A stretch of 64,000 bases of DNA from Stenotrophomonas maltophilia. Lineage in GTDB: Bacteria > Pseudomonadota > Gammaproteobacteria > Xanthomonadales > Xanthomonadaceae. The DNA is taken from positions 4,291,001 through 4,355,000 of the forward strand of contig NZ_CP154630.1 in NCBI RefSeq assembly GCF_039555535.1, written 5' to 3'. The position numbers and the translations under genes are program-made. Every line of letters starts with the position of its first letter. Position 1 is the first letter of the stretch. Positions 43,534-52,491 of this stretch are shown here, piece by piece. The notes under the pieces are model-generated. The model was not told the origin of the DNA. It did no database searches and saw only the letters and a program-made list of their open reading frames with translations.

Positions 43534-45911
43534 AGACTCTGTTTGCGCGTGGCGCCGCCCTGTGCGCCCTGTTGTGGCTCTCGCTGCCAGCGTTCGCGCT
43601 GGATGAGAAGGACCTGCTGCCGGTGGACCAGGCGTTCGCGCTGACCGCCACCGCCCCCGAGCGCGGCCAGGTGCAACTGCAGTTCAAGATCGCACCCGGC
43701 TACTACCTGTATCGCCACCGCACCAGCGTCAAGGCCGATCCGGCGTTCAATGCCGGCGCGCTGCAGATGCCCAAGGGCGACAAGCACCACGACGATTTCT
43801 TCGGCGAAGTCGAAACCTATCGCGAACGCCTGCAGGCTACCCTGCCCGGCACGCCGACCGATGCCGCAGGCACCATCAGCCTGGAAGTACGCTACCAGGG
43901 CTGTGCCGACGCCGGTGTCTGCTACCCGCCGCAGAAGCGCGTGGTACAGGTCAGCCTGCCCGGTGCCGGTGCACAGGCCGCGGCCCCTGCCGCGCGTGCC
44001 GGTGCCGCCAGCCCGTTCAACAATCCGCTGGCAGGTGCCGGCAACAGCGGCGGGCTGCGCCTGCCGGGTGCCGCCAGCAACAGCCAGGCGCTGCCGCTTC
44101 CGTCCGAGCAGGCGTTCGGCTTCGATGCCATCGCCAGCGACGGCAACACCCTGCTGCTGCGCTTCAGCCCGGCGCCGGGCTACTACCTGTATCGCGACCG
44201 CACCTCGCTGAAGCTGGAAGGCAGCACCGGCGCGCAGGCCGGCACGCCGCGCTGGCCGGCTGCGCAGTCGCATCGTGATGAACACTTCGGCAATGTATCG
44301 GTCTACTTCAACCAGGTGGAAGTACCGCTGCCGCTGCGCCGCTCCGTTGCCGACGCGGTCGACAGCACCCTGGTGGTGACCTTCCAGGGCTGCCAGACCG
44401 ATGGCATCTGCTACCCGCCGATGACCCGCCGGGTGAAGCTGTCGATCCCCGCCGGCAAGGTCAGCGCCAACGCCGACCAGACACCGCCGCGCAACGAGGT
44501 GATCAACCCGCTGCCCGGTGCCGTCGGTGCACCGCGCGAAGCTGCCAATGGCGCCCCACTGCGCCTGCTGCCGACCGTGCCCAACACCGAAGCGGCGTCG
44601 GCCACTGCGGGTGACGTTGCCTCCGGCAATGAATTCGCCGCCGATGCGCAGGGTGACAACGCACTGCGCACGCGTCCGCCGGCGACCACGCCGAACCCGG
44701 ACCGCTCGTTCGTCTGGGTGCTGTTGTTGGCCTTGGCCGGTGGCTTGGTATTGAACCTGATGCCGTGCGTGCTGCCGATCCTGTCGCTGAAGGTGCTGAG
44801 CCTGGCGCAGAGCGGCGAGAGCCCGCAGCGCGCGCGCAGCCACGCGCTCTGGTACACGCTGGGCGTGCTGGTCGCCTTCGCGGTGATCGGCGCCTTGATG
44901 GTCGGCCTGCGCGCGATCGGCAACGCCGTCGGCATCGGCTTCCAGCTGCAGCATCCGGGCGTGGTGGCGGCACTGGCCTACATCATGTTCGCGGTGGGGC
45001 TGAGCCTGTCCGGTGTGTTCACCCTCGGCGGTGGCATCGGCAACCTTGGCCAGTCCCTGGCCAGCCGCAGCGGCCCGGCCGGCGACTTCTTCACCGGTGC
45101 GCTGGCCTGCGTGGTCGGCAGTGCCTGCGTCGGCCCGTTCATGGGTGGCGCGATCGCCTACGCGTTCATTGCGCCGCCGCTGAAGGCGATGACCGTGTTC
45201 CTGTTCCTCGGCCTGGGCCTGGCGCTGCCGTTCCTGCTGATCGGCTTCGTGCCGGCGCTGGCGCGCCGCCTGCCCAAGCCGGGCCCGTGGATGGAAACGC
45301 TCAAGCACGTGCTGGCCTTCCCGATGTATGCCACCGCGCTGTGGCTGCTGTGGGTGCTGGGCAAGCAGCGCGGCGTGGACGGCATGGCGCTGGTGCTGGG
45401 TGGCCTGCTGCTGTTCGCCTTCGGCCTGTGGCTGTTCGAGCGCAACCGCTGGACCGGCTCGCGTGCAGTGACCCTGCTCGGTGTGCTGCTGGCGATCGGT
45501 GCATTGGTACCGGCCTGGGGCGTGACCCAGCTGGCACCGCCGGCACGCGCCGCACAGGCGGCCAGCGACAACGTGGTGGAGTACTCGCCGCAGCTGCTGG
45601 ACCGCCTGCGCGCCGACAACCGCGTGGTGTTCGTCAACATGACCGCCGACTGGTGCGTGAGCTGCAAGGCCAACGAGCGCGCCGTGCTGTCGCGCCCGGA
45701 GTTCAAGGACCTGCTCAAGCGCACCAACGCGGTGTACATGCGCGGTGACTACACCAACGTCGATCCGCAGATCACCACGTTCCTGGAAGAACACAAAGCC
45801 GTCGGCGTGCCGCTGTACGTGGTGTACGGCCCCGGTGCACCGCCGACCGTGCTGCCGACGCTGCTGACCCAGGCCGTGGTCGAGGAAGCGCTGCTGCGCA
45901 CCGCACGATGA
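43530..45911 (+). CDS. dsbD: thiol:disulfide interchange protein DsbD with doubled N-terminal domain
   Basis: 793 residues (about 565 in E. coli) from a TTG start with GGGAGGA upstream. Two tandem periplasmic nDsbD-type domains lie at about 25-145 and 190-310; each has a GYYLYRxRTS motif and a C-x5-C pair (QGCADAGVCYPP; QGCQTDGICYPP). A TM reductase module follows with MPCVLPILSLK and ACVGPFMGG, then a C-terminal thioredoxin domain with the CxxC at C709/C712 (DWCVSC). It moves electrons from cytoplasmic thioredoxin to periplasmic partners. ATGA overlap with the downstream tlpA-like gene. Confidence 0.95.
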   Translation: MKTLFARGAALCALLWLSLPAFALDEKDLLPVDQAFALTATAPERGQVQLQFKIAPGYYLYRHRTSVKADPAFNAGALQMPKGDKHHDDFFGEVETYRERLQATLPGTPTDAAGTISLEVRYQGCADAGVCYPPQKRVVQVSLPGAGAQAAAPAARAGAASPFNNPLAGAGNSGGLRLPGAASNSQALPLPSEQAFGFDAIASDGNTLLLRFSPAPGYYLYRDRTSLKLEGSTGAQAGTPRWPAAQSHRDEHFGNVSVYFNQVEVPLPLRRSVADAVDSTLVVTFQGCQTDGICYPPMTRRVKLSIPAGKVSANADQTPPRNEVINPLPGAVGAPREAANGAPLRLLPTVPNTEAASATAGDVASGNEFAADAQGDNALRTRPPATTPNPDRSFVWVLLLALAGGLVLNLMPCVLPILSLKVLSLAQSGESPQRARSHALWYTLGVLVAFAVIGALMVGLRAIGNAVGIGFQLQHPGVVAALAYIMFAVGLSLSGVFTLGGGIGNLGQSLASRSGPAGDFFTGALACVVGSACVGPFMGGAIAYAFIAPPLKAMTVFLFLGLGLALPFLLIGFVPALARRLPKPGPWMETLKHVLAFPMYATALWLLWVLGKQRGVDGMALVLGGLLLFAFGLWLFERNRWTGSRAVTLLGVLLAIGALVPAWGVTQLAPPARAAQAASDNVVEYSPQLLDRLRADNRVVFVNMTADWCVSCKANERAVLSRPEFKDLLKRTNAVYMRGDYTNVDPQITTFLEEHKAVGVPLYVVYGPGAPPTVLPTLLTQAVVEEALLRTAR

Positions 45912-46471
45912 AGTGGCAACGGCCAGCGCTGCTGTGGACAGCGGTGCTGGCCGCCGGCCTTGGCCTGTGGGCCGGCCATCGATTGGCACCGGCGCCGGTG
46001 ATGCCTGGGGCCATGCCGGCGGCGCCCGCCGTCGCGCCTGCGACGCCGGTCCTGCAGGTTGGCGACAGCCTGCCCGCATTGTCGCTGCCCGATCTTGAAG
46101 GCCGCCCCCTGGACCTGCACCAGCGCTTCGCCGGCCGCCCACTGCTGATCAACGTCTGGGCCAGCTGGTGCGCCCCCTGCGTGGAAGAGATGCCGGAACT
46201 TGCCCGCTTCGCCCAGGTGCAGGGCGACGACGGTGTGCAGGTGCTGGGCCTGGCACTGGATACCCCGGAAGACGTGCGCCGTTTCCTGCGGCAGGTGCCG
46301 GTGGATTACCCGATCGTGATCGAGACACCGGGCCCGCGCGATGCCAGCGTGCAGCTGGGCAACGCGCAGGGCCTGCTGCCCTACAGCGTGCTGTTCGATG
46401 CGCAGGGGCGGATGGTCAAGGCGAAGCTGGGACCGTTCGCTCACGGCGAAATCGAACGCTGGGTGAAGTGA
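45908..46471 (+). CDS. TlpA-like periplasmic thioredoxin
   Basis: 187 residues with an N-terminal membrane anchor (about 7-24), an Ala/Pro linker and a thioredoxin/AhpC-TSA domain with WASWCAPC (C88, C91). Overlaps dsbD by 4 bp, so its reduction by DsbD is likely; possible roles in cytochrome c or sulfur redox maturation. Confidence 0.9.
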   Translation: MKWQRPALLWTAVLAAGLGLWAGHRLAPAPVMPGAMPAAPAVAPATPVLQVGDSLPALSLPDLEGRPLDLHQRFAGRPLLINVWASWCAPCVEEMPELARFAQVQGDDGVQVLGLALDTPEDVRRFLRQVPVDYPIVIETPGPRDASVQLGNAQGLLPYSVLFDAQGRMVKAKLGPFAHGEIERWVK

Positions 46472-46549
46472 GGGTTCGGCAGGGTTGCACCCTGCACCCG
46501 CTTCAGGCCAGAGCAACAGCCGAAGCAACAGCTACAGCGGGCTTTCCGT

Positions 46550-46656
46550 GGGATGGCGGGGCGATGTCGGAGTGCGGGGACGCTGCAAGTACGTCCCTGT
46601 AAGCTTGGCAGCCGCATCCATGCGGCTGACACCCCGCACTCCGACACCGCCCCACC
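46550..46656 (+). ncRNA. cloverleaf-like palindromic element A (putative structured RNA)
   Basis: A closing stem (GTCGGAGTGCGGGG with CCCCGCACTCCGAC, 14 bp) contains two internal hairpins: GGGACG...CGTCCC (46577-46597) and AGCCGCAT-CC-ATGCGGCT (46610-46627). The core GCTTGGC..GCATCCATGC is shared with element B while the stems differ in compensating ways. Whether it is transcribed is unknown. Confidence 0.5.
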
Positions 46657-46680
46657 TCTTACAGATTCCGATGGCTGTTG

Positions 46681-46795
46681 GTAGATGTCGACCTTGGTCG
46701 ACACGGTAGATCCACGCCATGCGTGGATGGATCTCCATCGAAATCGAATATTCCGACAATTGAACGAAGAGCATCCACGCATAGCGTGGATCTAC
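46681..46795. repeat. SMAG-type palindromes between elements A and B
   Basis: GTAG-ATGTCGACC-TT-GGTCGACAC (46681-46704), followed by a dimer with ATCCACGC arms (46706-46795) whose outer ends are GTAG and CTAC. Confidence 0.8.
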
Positions 46796-46815
46796 AGATC
46801 GCGGAGATCTGTCGA

Positions 46816-46923
46816 AGGCGGGGTGGGTCCGGTGGCGGGGGTGTCCGCGGCATGGATGCCGCGGCCAAGCCCCCAAGGACGGGTTTACGGCGTCCCCCGC
46901 CACCGGACCCACCCTGCCATCCC
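46816..46923 (-). ncRNA. cloverleaf-like palindromic element B, inverse of A
   Basis: On the minus strand: closing stem GGGTCCGGTGGCGGGG/CCCCGCCACCGGACCC (16 bp), inner hairpins GGACG...CGTCC and CCGCGGCAT-CC-ATGCCGCGG, and the same joining core GCTTGGC, GCATCCATGC and GACACCCC. Same architecture as element A with different paired bases. Confidence 0.5.
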
Positions 46924-47030
46924 ACGGAATGCACGCTGTTGCTGTTGCTGTTGCTGTTGCCCTGGCCTGAAGCGGGTGCCGGGCGCCGCCCGGCCGATAC
47001 CCCCTGCTTGACCGCAGGCAGGGCGCCCCG

Positions 47031-47058
47031 GAGAATTACGCGACTAATTCTCATTTGC
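47031..47058. promoter_or_regulatory. Fur-like box before the PepSY reductase gene
   Basis: GAGAATTA-N6-TAATTCTC (8-bp perfect arms, 47031-47052), extended by ATTTGC, 47-74 bp before the start; the TAATTCTCATT half resembles the Fur half-site ATTCTCATT. Confidence 0.55.
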
Positions 47059-47104
47059 TGTTGCGCAGGATGCGGGCGGCAGCCTTCCGGGCCCTCCTCC
47101 TCCG

Positions 47105-49627
47105 ATGTTCAAGAACGTCCTGTTCCAACTGCACTGGCTGCTGGGCATCACTGCCGGTGCCGTCCTGGCCGTGATGGGCCTCAGCGGCGCCGTGCTGTCC
47201 TTCGAGGACGAACTGCTGCGTGCCGCCAACCCCGGCTTCGCCGAAATCGCCGAACACCATTCCGAAGGCCAGCATCCGCTGGCGCTCACTGAACTGGTGC
47301 CGCTGCTGCAGGCCGGCAGCGAGCGACCACTGCAACGCCTGCGCATCGATGCCACCGGACAGCGACCGTCAGTCGCACGGTTCGCTGGCGGCAAAGAGCA
47401 CTGGGTGTACTTCGACCCGTACAGCGGCGAACGCTTCAGCGCGCTGCGCGGGCAGGCCTTCTTCGATTTCGTCGAAGACCTGCATCGCCACCTCGCTGCG
47501 GGCGAGCGCGGCAAATGGATCACCGGCAGCTGTGCCATCGCCCTGCTGTTCTTCACCCTGTCCGGCCTCTATCTGCGCTGGCCGCGGCGCTGGTGGCACT
47601 GGCGCAGCTGGTTGGCGGTGGAGTGGAAGCGCAGCGGCCGCGGGTTCCTGTGGAGCCTTCACTCGGTGGTCGGCACCTGGGTGCTGTTGATCTACCTGAT
47701 GAGTGCGCTGACCGGCCTGTGGTGGTCGTTCGATTGGTACCGCAGCGCCGCCAACACCCTGCTGGGCGTCGCGCCGGCGGCCAAGCACAAGGTCGCCACC
47801 GACACGACGCTGGACCTGCGCCGCGTGGAAACCACCTTGTATGCGTTGCCCGGCGTGCGCACCGGCTTCATCGACCTGCGCCTGCCGGAAAAGCCCGGCC
47901 AGGTACTCAACGTGCGGGTGATGGCCGGTGATCCGTCTCAGCGCGGCGGCCACCATGACCGTGCACATGATCTGCTGCAACTGGATCCGGCCAGCGGGGC
48001 AATCCTCGATTCGCGCCCCTACGCGCGCCAGGGCACCGGCGGCCAGCTGGCCACCAGCGTGTTCGCGTTGCACTCGGGCAGCTACTTCGGCATACCCGGG
48101 CGCGTGGTGGTGATGCTCAGCAGCCTGGGCATGAGCCTGTTCTTCATCACTGGCTGGATGCTGTACCTGGACCGTCGCCGCAGCCAGCGTGCCGCACGCG
48201 GGCTGCGCCAGTCGCTTCCGGTTGCCGCCGCCGATGATGGCCGCGCACCTTGGCTGGTCGTGCATGCCAGCCAGAGCGGGCTGGGCGAACAGCTGGCCTG
48301 GCGTGCTGCCGCGCAGCTGCAGGCCGCTGGCCATGCTGTGCAGGTACTGCCATTGGCCCGGGTCGATGCCACGCAGCTCGCGCGCACTGCGCAGGCCTTG
48401 TTCGTGCTGAGCACCTTTGGCGATGGCGAACCTCCGGATGCGGCGCGGGGCGCTGCGCGACGGCTGCTGGCACAAGCGCCCGATCTGTCGGGCCTGCAGT
48501 TCGGCCTGCTCGCCCTCGGTGACCGCCAGTACCCGCATTACTGCGGCTTTGGCCGCCAATTCGATGGCTGGCTGCTGGGCAACGGTGCACGTGCGCTGTT
48601 CGGGCGCATCGATGTCGATGCCGCTGCGGTACCGGCGCTGCGCCAGTGGCAGCAACAGCTGGGCGCGCTGACCGGCATCGCCACCGATGACAGCGTGCTG
48701 CCGGCCGCCACGCAGATGCACGAGTGGCGCCTGCTCGGCCGCGACCGCCTCAATCCAGGCAGCATCGGCGGTGCGATCTGGCGCATCCGTCTTGCTGCGC
48801 CGGCCGAGGTGCAGTGGCAGGCGGGCGACATCCTGCATATCGCGCCCCGCCACAACGCACAGCACGCCGGTGCGGTACTGAAGGCACATGGGCTGGATCC
48901 CCTGGAGCCGCTGCTGATCGACGGCCAGCCGCGCACGCTGCTGGCGCTGGCCAGCGAGCGCGCGCTGCCCGATGCCGATGCTGCGCTGGCGGTGCAGGAT
49001 GCGTGCCTGTGGCTGGCAGGGCTGTCACTGCTGCCGGGGCGGGAGTACTCCATCGCGTCCTGTACGGATGACGGTGCGGTCGAGCTGGTGGTACGGCTGG
49101 TCCATGACGAAGCCGGACGCACCGGCCTGGGCTCGGGCTGGCTGTCAGTGCATGCGCCGATAGGCGCCAGCATCGCCTCCCGCGTGCACCGCAATCCGGG
49201 TTTCCATCGCGTGACCGGTGCACCCATGGTATTGATCGGCAACGGCACCGGCATCGCCGGCCTGCGCAGCCTGCTGCGCGAAGCCGCCCATGCGGGAGAA
49301 CACGGGCACTGGCTGCTGTTTGGTGAACGCCAGCGTGCGCACGATTTCCTGTTCGCCGACGAGATCGAGGCCTGGCAGGCCAACGGTCATCTTGCGCGGG
49401 TGGACCTGGCGTTCTCGCGCGATGGCGACGGCGGCTACGTACAGGATCGCCTGCGCGTGGCGGCCGATGCCCTGCGCGACTGGATGCAGCGTGGTGCCGT
49501 CATCCACGTGTGCGGTTCGCTGCAGGGCATGGCCGAAGGCGTGGACCAGGTGCTGCGTGAAGCGCTCGGTGATGAGGCGGTGGAAACACTGCTGGAGAGC
49601 GGGCGCTACCGTCGCGACGTGTATTGA
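47105..49627 (+). CDS. PepSY-TM / flavodoxin / FAD-NAD(P) reductase fusion
   Basis: 840 residues. N-terminal PepSY-TM module with four TM helices (about 10-32, 137-155, 178-200, 330-355) and conserved histidines (HWLLG, HRH, HSVVG, HSG) likely to bind heme. Then a flavodoxin-like FMN domain (about 390-520, VHASQSGLGEQLAWRAA, LSTFGDGEPPD, ALGDRQYPHYCGFG) and an FAD/NADPH reductase domain (about 530-840, GREYSIASC, LIGNGTGIAGLRSLL, HVCGS). It resembles sulfite reductase alpha/ferric reductases. With the Fur-like box, a role in iron acquisition or siderophore-iron reduction is inferred. Confidence 0.9.
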   Translation: MFKNVLFQLHWLLGITAGAVLAVMGLSGAVLSFEDELLRAANPGFAEIAEHHSEGQHPLALTELVPLLQAGSERPLQRLRIDATGQRPSVARFAGGKEHWVYFDPYSGERFSALRGQAFFDFVEDLHRHLAAGERGKWITGSCAIALLFFTLSGLYLRWPRRWWHWRSWLAVEWKRSGRGFLWSLHSVVGTWVLLIYLMSALTGLWWSFDWYRSAANTLLGVAPAAKHKVATDTTLDLRRVETTLYALPGVRTGFIDLRLPEKPGQVLNVRVMAGDPSQRGGHHDRAHDLLQLDPASGAILDSRPYARQGTGGQLATSVFALHSGSYFGIPGRVVVMLSSLGMSLFFITGWMLYLDRRRSQRAARGLRQSLPVAAADDGRAPWLVVHASQSGLGEQLAWRAAAQLQAAGHAVQVLPLARVDATQLARTAQALFVLSTFGDGEPPDAARGAARRLLAQAPDLSGLQFGLLALGDRQYPHYCGFGRQFDGWLLGNGARALFGRIDVDAAAVPALRQWQQQLGALTGIATDDSVLPAATQMHEWRLLGRDRLNPGSIGGAIWRIRLAAPAEVQWQAGDILHIAPRHNAQHAGAVLKAHGLDPLEPLLIDGQPRTLLALASERALPDADAALAVQDACLWLAGLSLLPGREYSIASCTDDGAVELVVRLVHDEAGRTGLGSGWLSVHAPIGASIASRVHRNPGFHRVTGAPMVLIGNGTGIAGLRSLLREAAHAGEHGHWLLFGERQRAHDFLFADEIEAWQANGHLARVDLAFSRDGDGGYVQDRLRVAADALRDWMQRGAVIHVCGSLQGMAEGVDQVLREALGDEAVETLLESGRYRRDVY

Positions 49628-49651
49628 TTCCTGCCACCGCGCATTGGCGTG

Positions 49652-49722
49652 AGCCGGGCATGGGCTCGGCTCTACAGTGTTTCCCGAGCCCGATGATGTA
49701 GAGCCGAGCCTGCGCTCGGCTG
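49652..49722. repeat. two SMAG palindromes, CTAC-in / GTAG-out arrangement
   Basis: AGCCGGGC-ATG-GGCTCGGCT-CTAC (49652-49675) and GTAG-AGCCGAGC-CTGC-GCTCGGCTG (49698-49722): the heads face each other, unlike the other dimers. Confidence 0.8.
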
Positions 49723-49747
49723 ATTCCCCTCCGGCCCACAGCACCGC

Positions 49748-52288
49748 CTAGGCCGCCGCGCGTGCCGCCCGCTGTTCCGGCTGCAGCCGGAACGCGCCCA
49801 CCGCTTCGGCCAGCGCGTGTACCTGCGCCTGCATCTGCGCGGTGGAGGCACCGGCTTCTTCCACCAGGCTGGCGTTGCGCTGGGTGCTGGCTTCCATCTG
49901 CACGATGGTCTGGTTCACCTGCGCGATGCCGGCATGCTGGTCCTGCGATGCACTGCGGATACCGGCCAGCAGCTCGGCCAGCTGCTGCACGCTGCCAACG
50001 ATCTCGCCCATGGTGGTGCCCGCCTGCTCGGCCTGCTGGTTGCCTTGCCCGACCCGCGCCACCGAATCCTCGATCAATCCCTTGATCTGCTTCGCCGCAT
50101 CGGCACTGCGCTGGGCCAGCAGGCGTACTTCTGCCGCCACCACGGCAAAGCTGCGGCCCTGCTCGCCCGCACGTGCCGCCTCCACGGCCGCATTGAGCGC
50201 AAGGATGTTGGTCTGGAAAGCGATGCCATCAATCAGCTGGGTGATATCACCGATCCGGCGCGACGCCTCGCTGATGCCCTGCATGGTCGCCACCACCTGG
50301 CCCACCGCCTCACCGCCGCGCTGTGCCACCGCTGCGGCACCCTTGACCAGCGCGTCGGCACGCCCTGCGGCATCTGCATTGCGGCCAACGGTGTCGGTCA
50401 GCTCATGCATCGATGCGGCCGTTTCTTCCAGGTTGGCCGCTTGTTGTTCGGTGCGCTGCGAGAGGTCGTGATGACCGGCAACGATCTCGCCAACACCGGT
50501 GTCGAGGCTGGAGGTGGCGTGCTGGATGCGGGTGACGATGCGGCCGAGCTGAGCGACGGTGGCATTGGCATCGTCGCGCATGCGCGCGAACACCCCCTGC
50601 AGTTCACCCTCCATGCGCACGCTGAGGTCACCGCGGGCGAGCGCGGCAAGCAGTGCCTGCAGGTCGCCGAGATTGGTTTCAAAGGTCGCCAGCAGGCGAT
50701 TGATGCTGGTCGACAGCGTGCGCACGAAGCCCTGCTTGCCCTCCAGCGCGATGCGCCCATGCAGGTCACCGTGAGCGGCGGCGTCGACCAGCGCGGCCAC
50801 TTCGGTTTCCAACAGGGTTTCCAGCGCACGGCTGCGCCATTCCACCGCCACGCCAAGGAACTGGCCTTCGTCGATGATGGCGTTGGCAATCAGCTGGTAG
50901 CGCACCCCTGCATGGCCGATCTCGCGCTCCTCGCGCTGGCGCACGCTGGCCAGGCTGCCCAGCGCTGGATGCAGGCGCACCGCGTCGCTGCCCACCAGCT
51001 CTTCGATGCGGCGCTCGAGCTGCAGCAGCAGTGCCGGGTTGGCGTAGGCGACCTGCCCTTCCGCATCGATCACCATCAGGCCGGTCTGCGCGCTGTCCAA
51101 CGCCTGGCGCACGCGGGTGTTGCCGCGCGCCACCGCCCGCTCGGTCTCGATGCGCGCACGCAGGCGTTGCTGCATGTCGACCAGGCGCTGGGCCAGCTGG
51201 CCGATCTCGTCGTTGGCGTTGTAGACGCGCAGGGTGGTGTCCAGGCGGTCGTCAGCGATGTCGCTGGCGAAACGCAGGGTGTCCTGGATCGGCTGGCGCA
51301 CCGCGCGCAGGACCAGCACCAGGCTGGTGATCAATACACCGGCAACCAGCAGCAGCGTGAGTGCGAACAGCACGCTCATGGCGCGTGCGCCGGCTTGCTG
51401 GCGTGCCTGTGCACTGGCCAGCGCCGCGACCTGTGCCTGCTGGAATGCGGCCAGCGCCGGTGCCACGCCAGCGGCGGTTTCCAGCAGTGACTGTGCCTCC
51501 ACATCCAGCCCGACACGCGCGGCGGTGTAGCCCAGCAACGCGATCTGGTAGCCCTCCATTCCGCTGCGCAGGGCGTCCTGCACATCGGTAGGCAGACCGG
51601 CCAGCGCCAGATCGAATGGCAGTTTTTCTTCGCTCGCACGATCAGCATGCGTGGAATCCCCATCGAGCAGCAACAGCGCCTCCTGACGGCGCATCTTCTG
51701 CAGGGACAGCGCCAGCGACGGTCGCTGCTGGGCGTCCACCTGGGTCTGCAGGGCATCGGCCGCCTGCTGCAGCTGCGCGGCAAGGCCAGCGTCGCCGCGA
51801 CCCATTTCATCGACACGTTCGAACAGCGCTACCACACCCTGCGAGAACGCGTCAGCGGCCTCGGTCAGCGCCTGCAGGGCCTTGCGCCGGCCGGCATCCA
51901 TCGGCATCGCACGCAGCGCCTGCAGATCGGCCTGCAGGGCTTTCTGGGTCACCAGCAACTGGTTGCGGTCGGCATCATCGAAACTGCGTGCATACTGGGT
52001 CTGCAGGCGGCGCGCTTCGGCCACCCGCGTGGCCAGGCTCGCAGCCAGATCGCTGCCGCGCTGGTAGCTGGCCTGGCTGCGTGCAGCCTGTGCGCTGGCG
52101 TGGCCGGTCCAGGCGTACACGGCAGCGATCGCGACCAGGCCAAGCCCACAGACCCACAGGGTCGCCTTGAGTTTGTTGGCCACGCTGAGCCGATGCGGCT
52201 GCAGCCAGCGCAGCAGGCCGGGGGACGCCGAGCGCAACGTGCCAAGGCGCGCGCGCAGGGACCTGAGGTGGGGGACAACGGCCGACAT
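49748..52288 (-). CDS. methyl-accepting chemotaxis protein with PAS-like domain
   Basis: 846 residues. N-terminal TM (about 42-62), a large periplasmic helical region, TM2 (about 305-330), HAMP (about 331-385), a PAS-like sensory domain (about 390-510, QTGLMVIDAEGQVAYANPALL) and a second HAMP-like helix. The signalling domain (about 600-830) contains the highly conserved hairpin tip GISEASRRIGDITQLIDGIAFQTNILALNAAVEAARAG-type sequence (visible as IGDITQLIDGIAFQTNILAL). It feeds the CheA/CheW system; the ligand is unknown. Transcribed from a FliA-type promoter. Confidence 0.94.
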   Translation of the reverse strand: MSAVVPHLRSLRARLGTLRSASPGLLRWLQPHRLSVANKLKATLWVCGLGLVAIAAVYAWTGHASAQAARSQASYQRGSDLAASLATRVAEARRLQTQYARSFDDADRNQLLVTQKALQADLQALRAMPMDAGRRKALQALTEAADAFSQGVVALFERVDEMGRGDAGLAAQLQQAADALQTQVDAQQRPSLALSLQKMRRQEALLLLDGDSTHADRASEEKLPFDLALAGLPTDVQDALRSGMEGYQIALLGYTAARVGLDVEAQSLLETAAGVAPALAAFQQAQVAALASAQARQQAGARAMSVLFALTLLLVAGVLITSLVLVLRAVRQPIQDTLRFASDIADDRLDTTLRVYNANDEIGQLAQRLVDMQQRLRARIETERAVARGNTRVRQALDSAQTGLMVIDAEGQVAYANPALLLQLERRIEELVGSDAVRLHPALGSLASVRQREEREIGHAGVRYQLIANAIIDEGQFLGVAVEWRSRALETLLETEVAALVDAAAHGDLHGRIALEGKQGFVRTLSTSINRLLATFETNLGDLQALLAALARGDLSVRMEGELQGVFARMRDDANATVAQLGRIVTRIQHATSSLDTGVGEIVAGHHDLSQRTEQQAANLEETAASMHELTDTVGRNADAAGRADALVKGAAAVAQRGGEAVGQVVATMQGISEASRRIGDITQLIDGIAFQTNILALNAAVEAARAGEQGRSFAVVAAEVRLLAQRSADAAKQIKGLIEDSVARVGQGNQQAEQAGTTMGEIVGSVQQLAELLAGIRSASQDQHAGIAQVNQTIVQMEASTQRNASLVEEAGASTAQMQAQVHALAEAVGAFRLQPEQRAARAAA

Positions 52289-52316
52289 GACAGACTCCAG
52301 GCGGAAGGACGCACCT

Positions 52317-52343
52317 GTATCGGCTGGATCTGACAGAACTTTA
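52317..52343 (-). promoter_or_regulatory. sigma-28 (FliA) promoter of the MCP gene
   Basis: TAAAGTTC-N11-GCCGATAC read on the minus strand, 29 bp before the start; TAAAGTTT-N11-GCCGATAA is the consensus. Confidence 0.88.
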
Positions 52344-52491
52344 GGATTTTTTTCGTTCGCCCACGCCGATCGCTGACGGACGCGGCCTTTGTACCGGGCA
52401 CAGGCGACGGGGGGATGACATCGCCGGCGCGCTTGACCTCAACCCCGGTTGGGGGAGCACAGTGGACCTCCCTCCCCCGACCGGTGCCGCC

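Larger units (their letters stand above)
46494..46979. repeat. compound inverted repeat, about 486 bp
   Basis: Perfect 17-bp outer arms. Left part: CAACAG-rich, TTTCCGTGGGATGGCGGG, then element A (46550-46656). Right part is the mirror: element B (46816-46923), CCATCCCACGGAATG, then (CTGTTG)n. The central part has SMAG-type palindromes at 46681-46704 and 46706-46795. Confidence 0.85.
46472..47104. other. 633-bp gene-free region filled by compound inverted repeats
   Basis: No gene is supported. Outer 17-bp arms (GCACCCGCTTCAGGCCA at 46494-46510, inverse at 46963-46979) enclose two cloverleaf-like elements in opposite orientation, SMAG palindromes between them and a CAACAG/CTGTTG tract at each side. 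A Fur-like repeat follows at 47031-47058. Confidence 0.85.

Noticed and set aside
46472..47104. Open frames on both strands in the repeat region
   Set aside because: They follow palindromic repeat sequence, lack Shine-Dalgarno sites and conserved residues; the repeats account for them.
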